From: Pyrenopolyporus hunteri
Taxonomy: Eukaryota > Ascomycota > Sordariomycetes > Xylariales > Hypoxylaceae
NCBI GenBank assembly: GCA_902806595.1
Contig: CADCXC010000018.1
Span: 248,001 to 312,000, forward strand
Direction of reading: 5' to 3'
Length of the DNA stretch: 64,000 nt
A model generated the notes under the pieces. The model had not been told where the DNA came from, made no database searches, and saw nothing but the letters and a program-made list of their open reading frames with translations. The translations under genes were made by a program, and so were the position numbers. Numbering within the stretch: the first letter of the stretch is position 1; each line of letters starts with the position of its first letter. Below are positions 11,397-22,297 of the stretch, in pieces.

Positions 11397-12966
11397 TTTG
11401 CGCGGTTGGAGTGGTGGTTTGCGAGGGTGAGGCTGCTCGTGAGAAGTGTATATGAGGTATATAGTAGGCGCGCAAGAAATTTCGCACCGATGTGAGAGTA
11501 ATTATAGGTAACGCGATAATAACGATAGATCAACGCTGGGTAAGTCACGAAGTGGAGGATTTCAACAGATCCCTAAAGCAGATCGATCGTCCCCGAGATC
11601 GTTGCGAATTTTATCGGATCACAACATAGTGAGCGACGTCATATCCCTTTATGGTTGAGGCCTCAGGAAAAGAGAAAAAAAAAGCCCGACGGCGTCGCTT
11701 GAAATTTCCCATCGCCTGAAACGCCGTCTGGAACGTAGCCTGGACTGTCGTCCGGACATGCTTCGACCTGCTCTGAAATGCTCTGAAATGCGCTGCGCAC
11801 GGTTGGATTTGGGGATCTCCACAGGGTGCTGCAACGTGCCAAGGCAGCCCCTGTCATGAATGATCAGCGTAGACTCAAGGAGTTCTGCTGGCCCAGGACG
11901 GTGGGACTTGTAACTGCATTGCAGAATGCATGATGAACCAAGGAATCGGTGACGCAGTCGGGGATGGGGTTGTTTGGGACGGTAACACTGTGTCCTCCGA
12001 TTCTGCTACGTAGTTCTGGTCCGTTTGTGGCAGAGTAGTATATAAAGGGGTTCCGAGTGCATCGCTCATGGCTTTCTAATACATCGTTAGAAGTTAGGGA
12101 TGGCCAAGCGGAATCATTGGTGAGTGTATGGTCGTGCGAATGATCTCAGCCATGGAATATATAGAGCTCAAGGTGATCGAGGCGTGCTTGGGATGCCATG
12201 GTGTACAGCTATGGTCGTAGCCAACAAGCCGACGTTTCTCGAAGGTCTCTAAGGTCTCTTTACCTCGAATCAATTGACCGAAGGTATGACGCCACCAATA
12301 AATCTCAAATCCTTTGGGTACGCCTCCTTCCATCGACCAGGCCAGACCCAGATCCGGAATAAAGTTGACAGAGTTGATGTTGTTCGTGTACGAATAGGAA
12401 GAGCTGAACCTCGATAGGGCTGAGCCGAATACGCTTTCATAGGTACGCTTACATAATATTTACTAGCGCGTTTGCGATTGGGGAATCTTTTAGGCCTATT
12501 AGGCTTAGTCCCAGTCTCCGGCGGCGGCAGTCGGCAGCTTAGGATTGCACAGACCACCTTCGACCTTCCGTCCACTGCAGCAAGGGACGCAAGGGACGTG
12601 CCAGGTACCCTAGGCCTCTGAATTAGATCGCATCATCCCGCTGGCGAGTGGCGTCGAAGGGGGGAGGGACGGATTTGTCATTGTCCCGAAGCAGCGCATC
12701 CCCAACGACGACAACGTCACCGATCCCTCCTTCCTAAGCCTTTGATGTGGAATCAAGCATCGCATTACGTATTAATCGCAGACGAGCACATACCTATAAT
12801 ATTAGTTGACTTGACCCGATTACATACATGGTACATAGAGGTATATAAAATATAAAATCGGCTCGGTCCCATCTTCTCTCTAACCTCTTATCTATATACA
12901 CTAAACTGACCCCGCAATTATAGTGGTATACCTAGCTCGGTATAGGTATACTGAGGTAAATAGTGT
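11397..12966. other. Intergenic region between the YbjQ-like gene and MsrA
   Basis: Frames of 60-100 codons occur here without a domain or a coding-like composition. The last 200 bases before the MsrA ATG become AT-richer with TATATAAAATATAAAA-type words near 12842-12857, plausible as a core promoter for MsrA. Confidence 0.45.
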
Positions 12967-13906
12967 ATGCGCATCAGTCCAACCCCCGCTAGACCCTCAA
13001 ATTCGAATTCGAACTCGGAATTGCCCTCGCCCTCGAACCTTTACATTATCGCAGCTTCGATCGCCGCCGCGCTCGCAATCGTAATCGCATACGCCTCCGG
13101 CTCCGCACCCGTACCCCCATCCTCATCCGCATCCACACCACCACCCCCACTACCAACCGCAACAACCGCAACAGCAGCAACAATGGCCTTCACAGCACCG
13201 GCCTTCGTGTCGCGGCTCTTCCGATCCTTCACGCCCGGCGCGCGCCTGGGTATAACGGCCGACACGTCCGGGGGCAGCGCGTCTACGATTCCCGAAGGCG
13301 CGGAGAAGGCGACCATCGCGGCGGGCTGCTTCTGGGGCGTCGAGCACATCTACCGCAAGCACTTCGGCGGCAAGGGGCTGTACGACGCCCGCGTCGGGTA
13401 CACCGGCGGGGACCTGAGCGAGCCGTCGTACCGCGCCGTGTGTACGGGGCAGACGGGGCGTACGTTTTCCCTCTTCTCTTTCTCTTTCTCCCTCCCCAGC
13501 CCCTCTTCAACTCCGCGCAAGCCATGCAAACTAACCCCTACCCTCCCCCGCACCAGACACCGAAAGCCTGCAGCTCCTCTACGACCCGACGCGCATCACG
13601 TACCGGCAGATCCTCGAGTTCTTCTACCGGATCCACGACCCGACGACGCGGGACCGGCAGGGGCCGGACGTGGGGCCGCAGTACCGGAGCGCCATCTTCT
13701 ACCACGACGAGGCGCAGGAGCGCGTCGCCCGCGAGGTCACCCGCCTCGCCGACGAGCAGTGGTACAAGGGCGCCGTCACCACGCAGATCGCCCCCGCCGG
13801 GCCCTGGTGGGACGCCGAGGACTACCATCAGCAGTACCTGCACCATAACCCCTCGGGATACGAGTGCCCCACGCACTACGTGAGGAATTTCCCGCCGCTG
13901 CAGTGA
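12967..13906 (+). CDS. msrA: Peptide methionine sulfoxide reductase MsrA, two exons
   Basis: MsrA reduces methionine-S-sulfoxide in proteins with thioredoxin. Exon 1 is 12967-13459 and exon 2 is 13557-13906; joining them gives 280 residues. The 97-nt intron has GTACG donor, CTAAC branch point (13531) and CAG acceptor, and splits the codon for His165 in GQTGHTESLQLLYDP, a classic MsrA segment. The catalytic Cys121 lies in GCFWGVEH, and the C-terminal half has DAEDYHQQYL and GYECPTHY. The first ATG adds a 72-residue leader with a hydrophobic run (about 25-44), suggesting membrane or organelle targeting. Met73 (13183, context AACAATGG, stronger than the first) begins the usual fungal cytosolic form. 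Confidence 0.93.
13460..13556 (+). other. MsrA intron
   Basis: The 97-nt intron starts with GTACGT, ends with CACCAG, and has a CTAAC branch point 21 bases before its end. A CT-rich tract follows the donor. Removal keeps the frame (phase 1) and restores the conserved MsrA core. Confidence 0.9.
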
Positions 13907-14398
13907 GGAGGTAGGGAGTCGTAACACTGGGGGTGCAGGATGTAAGATCGGAGCTCGGAATGGGTGCTGTGTCTCACGGGGAGTCCGATAACGATTAGGC
14001 CGGGTGCTCTAGCTAGGATCAGGGCTAATATAGTGAGAGAAGGCACTCGGGATTCGCCGGAGAATAGACAGCTTGGTATAGACAACTTGGCTCTCGTTTT
14101 ATAGGGAGGAAGCCCTAAGCAACTGATGTAGAACGATTCATGTACTCCGCGACTATGAACTCTAATAGGTATCCCTTCCCTTGTAAGAGACGACGCAAAT
14201 CGCCTGGCGATTAATGCAAATAACGCAGACCTGTCAAACCCGTATCCCGTTGGATCCGTCCCCTCCAGAATGCACATATCTCCTATGACCTAGGAACGCC
14301 GCCCATGCATATAGATTGCTTCCCTTATGGAAACGCGAACAAATATAGACGTTTCACACGTCCCCTTTCGTAAAATGCTGCCGCTTCATGATATGTCG

Positions 14399-15949
14399 TT
14401 AATAATCCGCTTCCTCCAGCGGATCCGGATCCTCAAACCAACCCGTCGCCGGATTACACGTGTGCCCCAATGACCAATTCATGTACTTGTCTTTTCCCTT
14501 CGCTACTCGGGCGCCCCACCCGTAGTTATGCATCCTTTCCAAGTCTAGCTTGCTAATTTGCGGCCTGTAGTCGAGTTTCGAGTCGAGGTCTTCGAACCGA
14601 ACGCATATACCTCCGTAGGGGCTCTGTCGCTTCACTTCTCTACATGGCCGCGCGTCTCTGTGACTATCCCACTTCGAGCAGAAGTCGAGCTTACCCAGGT
14701 CCAACCACGTGGTTAGGACAAAACCCCAGTTGAAGGGTTCGGGTAGGGGAACGACGTCGACGCAGAAATCCGTCGTACACTTATTACAACCTAGAACATC
14801 TCCCAACAGCGTGTGAGCCTCTGTCGGATTCCATTTGGCCCCGGAGGCCACCCATTTCAGCCTTTCCCATATCATGTGCCCTTCCTTTTTCGATACGTCG
14901 GGGCCCTCACTGCTGAAACAAGCCAGGGTATGCCGCGAACCATATCCGCCGGTGTGGTTTGACTTACAGAAAGGCTGAAGCCACTTCTGTATCATCGGGA
15001 GGTATATCGAATCCCAGTTCTGGTGATTACAGATCATATAAGTCTTAGGTAATGATAAAGCCGAAACAGCCAACGGCGGCGGTTCCAGTAGCATCTGGCC
15101 GAATAACCATAATGCCAGCGCCGATTTGTCGATCGATGAGACAACCTGTTGCCGCCTTAGAATCATATTGTCGTCGCGATATCGCAGTCGTAGCGAAACC
15201 TGAACCATGATCCCCTTATGGTAGGCGGTCTGCGTATTATTTACTTGCTGTATCAGGTGCTTATACTCGGCGCCGTGAATCCGACGTTTTGTAATAGTAC
15301 GTAGCATCTTCCTAGTCGCACGCGAAGGCATATGATGCTCCATAGACCAATCGGTACACCTAGCAGCTTTGTGAAGAGCATACGCGCGGTCCTTGAAGGT
15401 CAGGAACGGGTCGTGCAATTTCTTACACTTGTAACAGTAGACGAGGTCTAGGAGGTCGTAATCTAGAAGGCTAAGTAGTGCTCCCCGAATCTTACTCCTG
15501 GAAGAACCCGACTTCTTAATAAACGCGTTCAAGGCCTTGTAAGAAGGCGACTCATCAGAACCTGTTGGCTCGAGTTTCGCCCAAGAATTCATAAAACGAG
15601 ACATGAGCTCTTTGTTGGTGAGAGCTAGACATATAATGTTGGCATGATCGAGGTAGCTGGTTATATTATCAAATAATTCCTGGGGGAGTAGCAGTAGGCC
15701 TGTAATTTGTTGTTGAGATGAACCCGGTCGAGGAATTACGCCATCCTTGATCCTAACTTTAGGAGCATGGTTTTTAGCACTATCGCTGTTGGCGATGGTA
15801 GTTCTGGAGTCAGCAGAGCTGATTAGGTTGTCAATAGATGACAGGTAGTCGTTGTCAGCAGCATCGTTGAAATCAGCCTCGTCCCTGCCACGGTGCCGCC
15901 TAATGGATAGCTTTCTAATGATGCCTTGCAGTTTTGCGGACTGCTTCAA
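14399..15949 (-). CDS. F-box protein, 516 aa
   Basis: An F-box at residues about 86-125 (LLLPQELFDNITSYLDH, then LALTNKELM) marks it as a probable substrate adaptor of an SCF ubiquitin ligase, binding Skp1. The N-terminal 85 residues are polar and Ser/Asp-rich. After the F-box comes CYKCKKLHDP (residues 172-181), a Cys-Leu-His signature common in large fungal F-box families, and a later NKCTTDFC cluster; together they might hold a metal, though this is inference. No C-terminal repeat domain (LRR, WD40) is evident, so the target is unknown. The frame is intact without introns. It faces MsrA tail to tail, about 490 bp apart. Confidence 0.8.
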   Translation of the reverse strand: MKQSAKLQGIIRKLSIRRHRGRDEADFNDAADNDYLSSIDNLISSADSRTTIANSDSAKNHAPKVRIKDGVIPRPGSSQQQITGLLLLPQELFDNITSYLDHANIICLALTNKELMSRFMNSWAKLEPTGSDESPSYKALNAFIKKSGSSRSKIRGALLSLLDYDLLDLVYCYKCKKLHDPFLTFKDRAYALHKAARCTDWSMEHHMPSRATRKMLRTITKRRIHGAEYKHLIQQVNNTQTAYHKGIMVQVSLRLRYRDDNMILRRQQVVSSIDKSALALWLFGQMLLEPPPLAVSALSLPKTYMICNHQNWDSIYLPMIQKWLQPFCKSNHTGGYGSRHTLACFSSEGPDVSKKEGHMIWERLKWVASGAKWNPTEAHTLLGDVLGCNKCTTDFCVDVVPLPEPFNWGFVLTTWLDLGKLDFCSKWDSHRDARPCREVKRQSPYGGICVRFEDLDSKLDYRPQISKLDLERMHNYGWGARVAKGKDKYMNWSLGHTCNPATGWFEDPDPLEEADY

Positions 15950-17326
15950 CTTAGAACGAGCGTTGCTTTTGTTGAGCGGTTAGCAGTGGAGAGGGACGTG
16001 GAGGAAGGCTGGGGAAGCGGAGTGATCAAGAGTTTACCTAAATATTTGCTTTCTGTTGAATGGAGTCATATTGTAGGGATGCTATGGAAGGGCTCCAATA
16101 ATTGATTGGAACCCTCCTTGGCTAAGAGAAGGGCGCAAATGTATAGTGGCCTATATTAGAAAATTAATGCAAGGTATTGCGATATTTTAAAAATGTCGAT
16201 ATATATGGATTTCGTGGTCGCGAAAGAGCGACATGTGAACGCGAGATGTAGGATGGAAGATGGCGGATGGAGGAGTGACGAAATTCAGGGTTCAGTCATA
16301 GCTTTGAGATACCTAGGCTAGGTACCTGGGAATAGGCATCCTTAAGTCCTAGGTTGATTCAGGTAAGCTGGTAGGTTAGACGGAAGCTACCATTGTTCCA
16401 CTTTCCCTTGACGAGGCAGAAGGATTGAAAGTGGAAGAGACAGTTGAGAAATTAACCTGACTGCGCTTTCCATCCCTTACTTAGTGCCGACTGAAGGGAA
16501 CCTTAATCAGTCTTATTGGTAAGGCTTCGGTAAGGCGCGACGTAGGCGGTATGGAGGGAGAGAAGGCAAGAACATTGATTGAGGAAAGGAAAAGTAAAAG
16601 GTCGGACTTACCGGTGTACAATCCATTCAGGTCTCAGCCTCAATTCGGAACTTTGAGAAATTTAATGGAAATCGGGTTACTGAATCAGCTGAACCGCCTT
16701 CTGTAGAAATACGCCGGTACCTACCCAGGTAGGTACTTACGTATGCCCACCTACAAGGTAGGTAGGTACCTAAGGTAGCCTCACCTCCATTGACCATTTG
16801 CGTTGGATACTTGGTGACAAATTAGCATCAGTGTCTTTGCGCATGTACACGAATTGTCGAGTCACCTGAGAGCACCAAGCTGCCAATCATTTCATCCTAT
16901 GCCCTGTTTACTCATGCAATTCTTCAAGCAAGAAGACCTTGGCACACATATCCGACTCACAATCGAGATCTGCTTAATTGTAACTGACCTAGCAGTCTCG
17001 TCTTAGAAGTTGTTTTTCGCGATATCGTACGAGCAAGAATAGGTGGATATGTACAATATTGTTAATTAAGCTACCTCCGACGGCACTTATTGGCTTTCGC
17101 CTGACAATACGTTTGCACGGTTGCAAGCAACCCCACGTTGCTTGGAGAGGAGAGTTTTTCGTTCTGCCTCCTGTTATTCAGATTAAGCTGAATGTTGACC
17201 GACCAACCTCTCTTGATTGATACCCGGCTCCACAGAGATCCCTTTTCCCTGTCCCTTTCCTTTACCCTTCTGCCCCAGTTATGTTTCTCGACATAGGTAC
17301 TAACCCCAACCTAACCATTATCCACT
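15950..17326. other. Intergenic region with TAGGTACC-type palindromic repeats
   Basis: I see no gene. The stretch contains GGTACCTACCCAGGTAGGTA-like and GGTAGGTAGGTACCTAAGGTA-like words at about 16716-16780, the densest cluster of this motif family between the F-box and Bax-inhibitor genes. The 3' part holds the downstream flank of the minus-strand Bax-inhibitor gene. Confidence 0.5.
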
Positions 17327-18421
17327 CTACTTCCTGCGGTTCTGCTGCATCATCAGGATCTGCACCATTCTGACGAATATGTTGAGGAAGTCCAGCTCGA
17401 GCGAGATGCTCTCGTTGACCGGGTCCTTCTTGATGATACCTTGCTCGGCTAGACGCGAGTGGTAGAGGATCTTCTGCACATCGTAGAGAGTAAAGCCGCC
17501 GAAGACCGCTAGACCACCGTACAGCCAGATGTTCTCCGTGAATGCCAGCGTCCGGGCAGCCGTTGCAGGGATGATGAGCGGGGCGAGACCGGAAACTGCA
17601 ACGATGGCGGCACCGGCAAGAAGAGGACCACCGATGTACATGTACTTCTCTTGCTTAGCGGTAGCGCCCACGAACGAGATCGATCCCATCATCGCTACGG
17701 TGTAAAGGCCGGCGCGAGCGATCAGGGCTCCGGGAACGAAGGCGACGAGAGGGGCGATGAAAGCCGCCTGGGTGGCGTTGAACGCAGTCCAGAGAGCGTA
17801 CTTGGGGACGTAGCTATCTCACGTTAGTTCGAGCTTGAATCGAGAATGGAAGGAGACTACTCACTTGTCGGGATCAATAGCCCGGGTTCCGAGCATGGTG
17901 CCGAAGCTGAGAGCCAAACCGCCGATGGCTACAACCCACGGATTCGTCACCATCAACCTGTAGACAAAACCTGACTGAACCATCTGCCGCGCGGTGAGGC
18001 CGATGATGCCGACGCCAAGACCGGTATGGAGGAAGGTGGAGTTCAGATAAGATCGCTCGAATGCGGGCATACCACCATCCTCCCGGGTCTCGCGGTTGAA
18101 GACGGCGTTGATTGCGATGAGAGTGCCGCCGAAGATTGCACCACCCGTTAACAGCCGACGCATCATGGAGCCGGAGTCGACGGGAGGGGCAGTACTCTGC
18201 TGCATGTATGTTCTCGACGATTTCGCCAAGGCATTTTTCGGTGTTGAGCGCAACAGTGCTGTCGTTAGAGGCGTCCGCGATGTGAAGAAGTTGGATGATC
18301 TGGTGGTGGATTGATGGAAAGCTCGGGCGGGAGCCGCGGTTCGGAAAGAAGATTTTGTGAGCTCCGGCAACCTGGACGACAGGCGCGCAGGCCCTTGGCG
18401 GATCAAGACAGTGAAGGACAT
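17327..18421 (-). CDS. Mitochondrial Bax inhibitor-1/GHITM-type membrane protein, two exons
   Basis: Exon 1 (18421-17865) and exon 2 (17813-17327) join to 347 residues. The 51-nt intron has GTGAGT donor, CTAAC branch point and TAG acceptor, and splits codon 186. The N terminus (about 1-70) is rich in Arg, Ser and Thr with no acidic patch, typical of a mitochondrial presequence. It is followed by about seven hydrophobic segments, starting with LLTGGAIFGGTLIAINAVF. The signature WLYGGLAVFGGFTLYDVQKI and the end LDFLNIFVRMVQIL match the TMBIM family. The closest type is GHITM/MICS1 (TMBIM5), an inner-membrane protein linked to cristae shape and calcium/proton exchange in animals; the fungal role is inferred. 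Confidence 0.88.
17814..17864 (-). other. Intron of the Bax-inhibitor-type gene
   Basis: This 51-nt minus-strand intron runs from GTGAGT to GATAG with CTAAC 13 bases before the end. Its removal joins DPDN to YVPKYALW and keeps a continuous membrane-protein frame. Confidence 0.88.
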
Positions 18422-18785
18422 TATTGCTCAGTGTTCAACTTGAGGGTTTTACTAGAGCTATAACGGCGTGACAAAAGAAACTGTCGAGTTGGATGAGTTG
18501 GTTGTTTGAGAGAAGGGAAGAATTGCAAACGATGACGACCGTTCGACGTGCGGTTGAAGTGGAAGTGGCTGATGTAATGGAATTATGCCCCACTTGGTCA
18601 ACTGGTGCGGGAGAAGGAGCTGGAAATTCTACGGAAGCTTCTTAACTCCGGTGCTCCTTGTTAGGCGCCTTCTACCTAAGTTAGGTATGTAGGTACCTAG
18701 GTAGTGTAGGTACTCAAATTTTAGGCTCGATCACTTACTAAGCTAGTAGCGCTATTGGCTTGTACCCTGGTCCAAATGCCCCAAA

Positions 18786-18800
18786 CCGCCAAACCGCCAA
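18786..18800. repeat. Left inverted repeat of the small AT island
   Basis: CCGCCAAACCGCCAA here is a perfect inverted match to 19934-19948. The AAACCGCCAA word inside also occurs at the left end of the 31.5-kb AT block (32366-32375). Confidence 0.75.
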
Positions 18801-19933
18801 AACTCATGGTTTCATAATCTGATTATATAATAGGCCCGCACTATGCGCTATATTATATTTTTTTTAGGTGTTAAGTCTATTATAATTATAGCGTACTTAG
18901 CGTTTTATTATAATATTTTCGTATATAATATTTCTATCTTTTAATTATTATAAATACGTATTATATTTTATATATTATTAAATATTATTATAAATATTAT
19001 TATAAATATTATTATAAATATCGCTATAAATATTATTATAATTACAAGGTTTTTAAATTTAATTATTTTATTATAAATATAAATTTTATAACGCTTAAAA
19101 TCGTTATCGTTTAATATATTATTTACGTACGTATAATTTACGAAAATACGTTATAATTTAATAGTTATAAAACGTTAAAAATTTTAAAATTAATAAAGTA
19201 TAAAAATATATTTTAATTAATTAAATTAATTTAATGTAATAAAACGTTAAATACTTTAAAATATCTTATAATTATAATAGATTTAACATTTAAAAAAATA
19301 TAATATAACGTATAATACGAGCCTATTATGTAATTAAATTATAAAACCATAAATTTTAACAATTTAACGGTTTAAATTAAATAACTTACCGTCGTTTATT
19401 ATAAACACGTCGAACCATAAGTAATTTTTCCGTTAAACCGTTAATTTAAAGAATTTTTAAATATTAAACCCACTTTAATTATAGGGGTATACTAAAATTA
19501 TAAGGCTTATAACGTTATTTTCCCTTTACTTTTAAAACATTTTATTATATTTAGGTATTTCGTAATTATATAATTTAATCTTTAAAAAGTACGTATCGAA
19601 GCATTATTTAATTACTTATTTACGTACGTATTATTTAATTATAACTTATCGAATAACGATAATTTTATATAATTAAATATAATAATCGTTTTAATTAATA
19701 ATTAATTTTATTTAAAAAAAAGTAGGTTTTAAATAACTTAATAATATTACGTAAATGTAATAAATATATAAAACGCGTAAGGTTTATACGACGAGTTTTA
19801 TAACGATATTAAGCGTTATAAACCCTATATTTACAGGGAGATTTAGTGGTTATATACGTTGTAAACCCTATAGCTTTAGCGCACCCCTGTAATAAAGTGG
19901 GTCTTCAACTTGAATTTCTGGAAATTCTTTGAA
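18801..19933. mobile_element. AT-rich RIP-mutated island between inverted repeats
   Basis: About 1.1 kb of extreme AT-rich sequence with nearly all remaining C and G in CpG lies between GC-balanced DNA on both sides and between 15-bp perfect inverted repeats. No frame can be read. The layout fits a short or internally deleted terminal-inverted-repeat DNA element destroyed by RIP. A clear target-site duplication was not found, so the mobile origin is inferred. Confidence 0.5.
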
Positions 19934-19948
19934 TTGGCGGTTTGGCGG
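19934..19948. repeat. Right inverted repeat of the small AT island
   Basis: TTGGCGGTTTGGCGG is the exact reverse complement of 18786-18800. Sequence outside and inside the two copies does not match further. Confidence 0.75.
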
Positions 19949-20551
19949 AAAAATTGCTTATGGTCCGGCGTGCATAGGTGCCTTCCCCCCCTTATGTGCG
20001 TACCTACCCGCTAGCTTACATGTGCCTAGGTAGCTGTACTGTACCTAGATACCTACGGTAAAGAGCGGATTCCCATCCATTCTTCATCATCCGAGAGAAT
20101 TAACACACTCTCTTACAATATCCCATCAACAGTTCACCCATAACCAAGGTAGGTAACACATCCTGTGCTATACTGTGTCGTTTACAGCCCAGGCTGCGGC
20201 AATGCGAAGCCACGAGTCCATCCAATGTCGGATTGACACGGAGAATGCGAGCACAGCCATTTATATAACAAGAACCAAAGTTGACCTGTTATATGCCTAA
20301 GGTAGGCATCCTTGGTGTGTTGCATCTTGCTTATCGAACCGTAGTGCCTGCGAGGCATACCCCTCTCTCTTCTCATTGCGATGTCAATATTTACGAAGAC
20401 CGCGAACCTTGATGTAGATATGAAGAAACGGGAGATGGGAACGCCTCCTACTTTTGAGAGTAGCGTGATGGGCTCTCTTCTAACTACAGTATCCTTTCAA
20501 CTAACCAAAGCTCAAAACTCTCTAACACTTCCGAAATACTAAAATCGTAAA
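19949..20551. other. Upstream region of the polytopic membrane protein gene
   Basis: TACCTAGG-type motifs occur at about 20001-20057 (GTACCTACCC, GCCTAGGTAG, TACCTAGATACCTACGG). No other gene is seen. The 100 bases before the ATG at 20552 include CTAACCAAAGCTCAAAACTC, a plausible fungal leader. Confidence 0.45.
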
Positions 20552-22297
20552 ATGTCCGAGACACCACCCTCCGTTTTACAATGGCTTCGCCTCGCAAACC
20601 GAGATGTCTCTGATATCTGGATCGGATGTGTCGTTACTATCTCAGCCAGCACCTTCTTAGCACTTCATCTCAATGTGAAGCCTTACAAGCCACCCACTAC
20701 TCCAGGGTCTTTGCTTGCGAGGTGGTGGCGTTCACGCTTTAACCATGAATTTCGACGACAATTGCTTTGGGCCATCATGATGGTTATTGCCCCCGAGCTT
20801 CTGGTTGGGCTCTCGTTTGGTGACTGGCGCGCAGCATCTATAGGCCTCCATATATTCAAGAGATTTGGGCAAGGGCACGTTCGCGAATGGACTAAGGCCC
20901 ATGCTAGCTTTGCTAATATGGGTGGCCTGAAGCTAAGGATGAAGACTAGCTCACCTAGTGACGCCCAGTTCCGTGCTGTGAACGATGGTGTTTTAATAGA
21001 GATCTTTAATAACGCAGGCATCCAAAACACCACGTTCCAGGCCGCGAGATCTTTCTTCGGATATTATATCTTAAAGCTTACCCTATGGGTACAAAGGGCT
21101 TTACAGCCGAGTATCAAACTGTTGCATAGCATCCGAGGTCTTTCCAGCCGATATTTCAGAAAAGGGGAGGCGCCAGCTGCTCCCATAAATGGTAGCCCTA
21201 GGCTAGGTGTAAGACCTGACACCGAGAATATCGAGCTTGGTGATTTAAGTGCCCGACCGGAAGCTTCAGGTAGCGGAACCCAAGGCGGACACGGGGCGGG
21301 GGGGACAAGGTCAGGCGCAGAAGCTTCGGCTGGAACGAGTAACCCAGTACCCAACGTATCAAACGGAGCTACAAGCTCTCAAGCGGCATCGGCTACTAAT
21401 GCTACCACTGCCACATCCCAAACAAACCATACACGTACGGGCGAGAATGATGCAACTAGAGATCTAATCCGCGGAGACGTCACTCTCTACCTGAACGCTA
21501 TGCAAATCGTCGTAGCCCAGCATTTAGAGATTCTCGATGAGGGGCCTCCATTAAGCAGCGAAGATATAGAAGATAAGAGCAAGGCTAACCCTCTAGCGAA
21601 GGGCATCGCGATTATATCATTGTTCTGGTTCGTCCTAGGAACATTGATACAGATCGGCCAGAACGAGGAGCTCACGCAGCTTGAGCTCTCAACGTTCACC
21701 TACGCGATCTGCGCGGTCCTTGCATACTTTCTATATTGGACCAAGCCCCAGGCTGTCGAGACGCCTATAGAATATTCGGTCGAAACTTCAGCCGCCGTTC
21801 GCTCGGTGACGCACCGCGACATTCGCATCCTAAAGGCGTTCGGCGGTAGCCCCTTTTTATCGCGAAACTTTGTACCCCCGTTCGGAATGGACAGCATGAT
21901 AGCGGACCCTACTGAACCAATACCTACAGACATATCTCTCACTGTGTTCGCCGTCGTGAGGTATGATAGCCATGGCGTACTTCTCTACGATGCGGATATG
22001 GCCGGTATAGTCATGGGTGTGGTATTCGGAGCCATGTACTGTCTCGGGTGGAACAGCACCTTCCCCTCGCGTTGGGAGCTATGCGCGTGGCGCGCCGCAT
22101 CGTTGCTTATAACGGCGTCGCTGATACCGTACTCCATCGCCAACGCCATCTGTACGATGATCTTCGGGGGGTTCGCGCCTGGTAAGCCGCGTAAGTCCCA
22201 CGCTGCGCATAATCTCACGCTGTTTGCCTTGCTTGGACTGTACGTCGGGTGCCGGCTCTTCATGGTTGTTGAGATGATTCGAGCGCTGGCCGCGTAG
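20552..22297 (+). CDS. Fungal polytopic membrane protein of unknown function, 581 aa
   Basis: The single-exon frame belongs to a large family of uncharacterised fungal membrane proteins, recognised by WTKAHASFANMGGLKLRM (residues 113-130) and the later block LELSTFTYAICAVLAYFLYWTKP followed by VETPIEY. Likely membrane segments are at about 22-41, 71-89, 351-368, 380-396, 482-499, 513-538 and 555-578. A Gly/Ser/Thr/Asn-rich stretch (about 235-300) separates the N-terminal conserved part from the membrane core and is probably disordered. The start is the first ATG and leaves a short polar N terminus. No enzyme motif is visible; location in a cell or internal membrane is inferred, and the role is unknown. 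Confidence 0.8.
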   Translation: MSETPPSVLQWLRLANRDVSDIWIGCVVTISASTFLALHLNVKPYKPPTTPGSLLARWWRSRFNHEFRRQLLWAIMMVIAPELLVGLSFGDWRAASIGLHIFKRFGQGHVREWTKAHASFANMGGLKLRMKTSSPSDAQFRAVNDGVLIEIFNNAGIQNTTFQAARSFFGYYILKLTLWVQRALQPSIKLLHSIRGLSSRYFRKGEAPAAPINGSPRLGVRPDTENIELGDLSARPEASGSGTQGGHGAGGTRSGAEASAGTSNPVPNVSNGATSSQAASATNATTATSQTNHTRTGENDATRDLIRGDVTLYLNAMQIVVAQHLEILDEGPPLSSEDIEDKSKANPLAKGIAIISLFWFVLGTLIQIGQNEELTQLELSTFTYAICAVLAYFLYWTKPQAVETPIEYSVETSAAVRSVTHRDIRILKAFGGSPFLSRNFVPPFGMDSMIADPTEPIPTDISLTVFAVVRYDSHGVLLYDADMAGIVMGVVFGAMYCLGWNSTFPSRWELCAWRAASLLITASLIPYSIANAICTMIFGGFAPGKPRKSHAAHNLTLFALLGLYVGCRLFMVVEMIRALAA

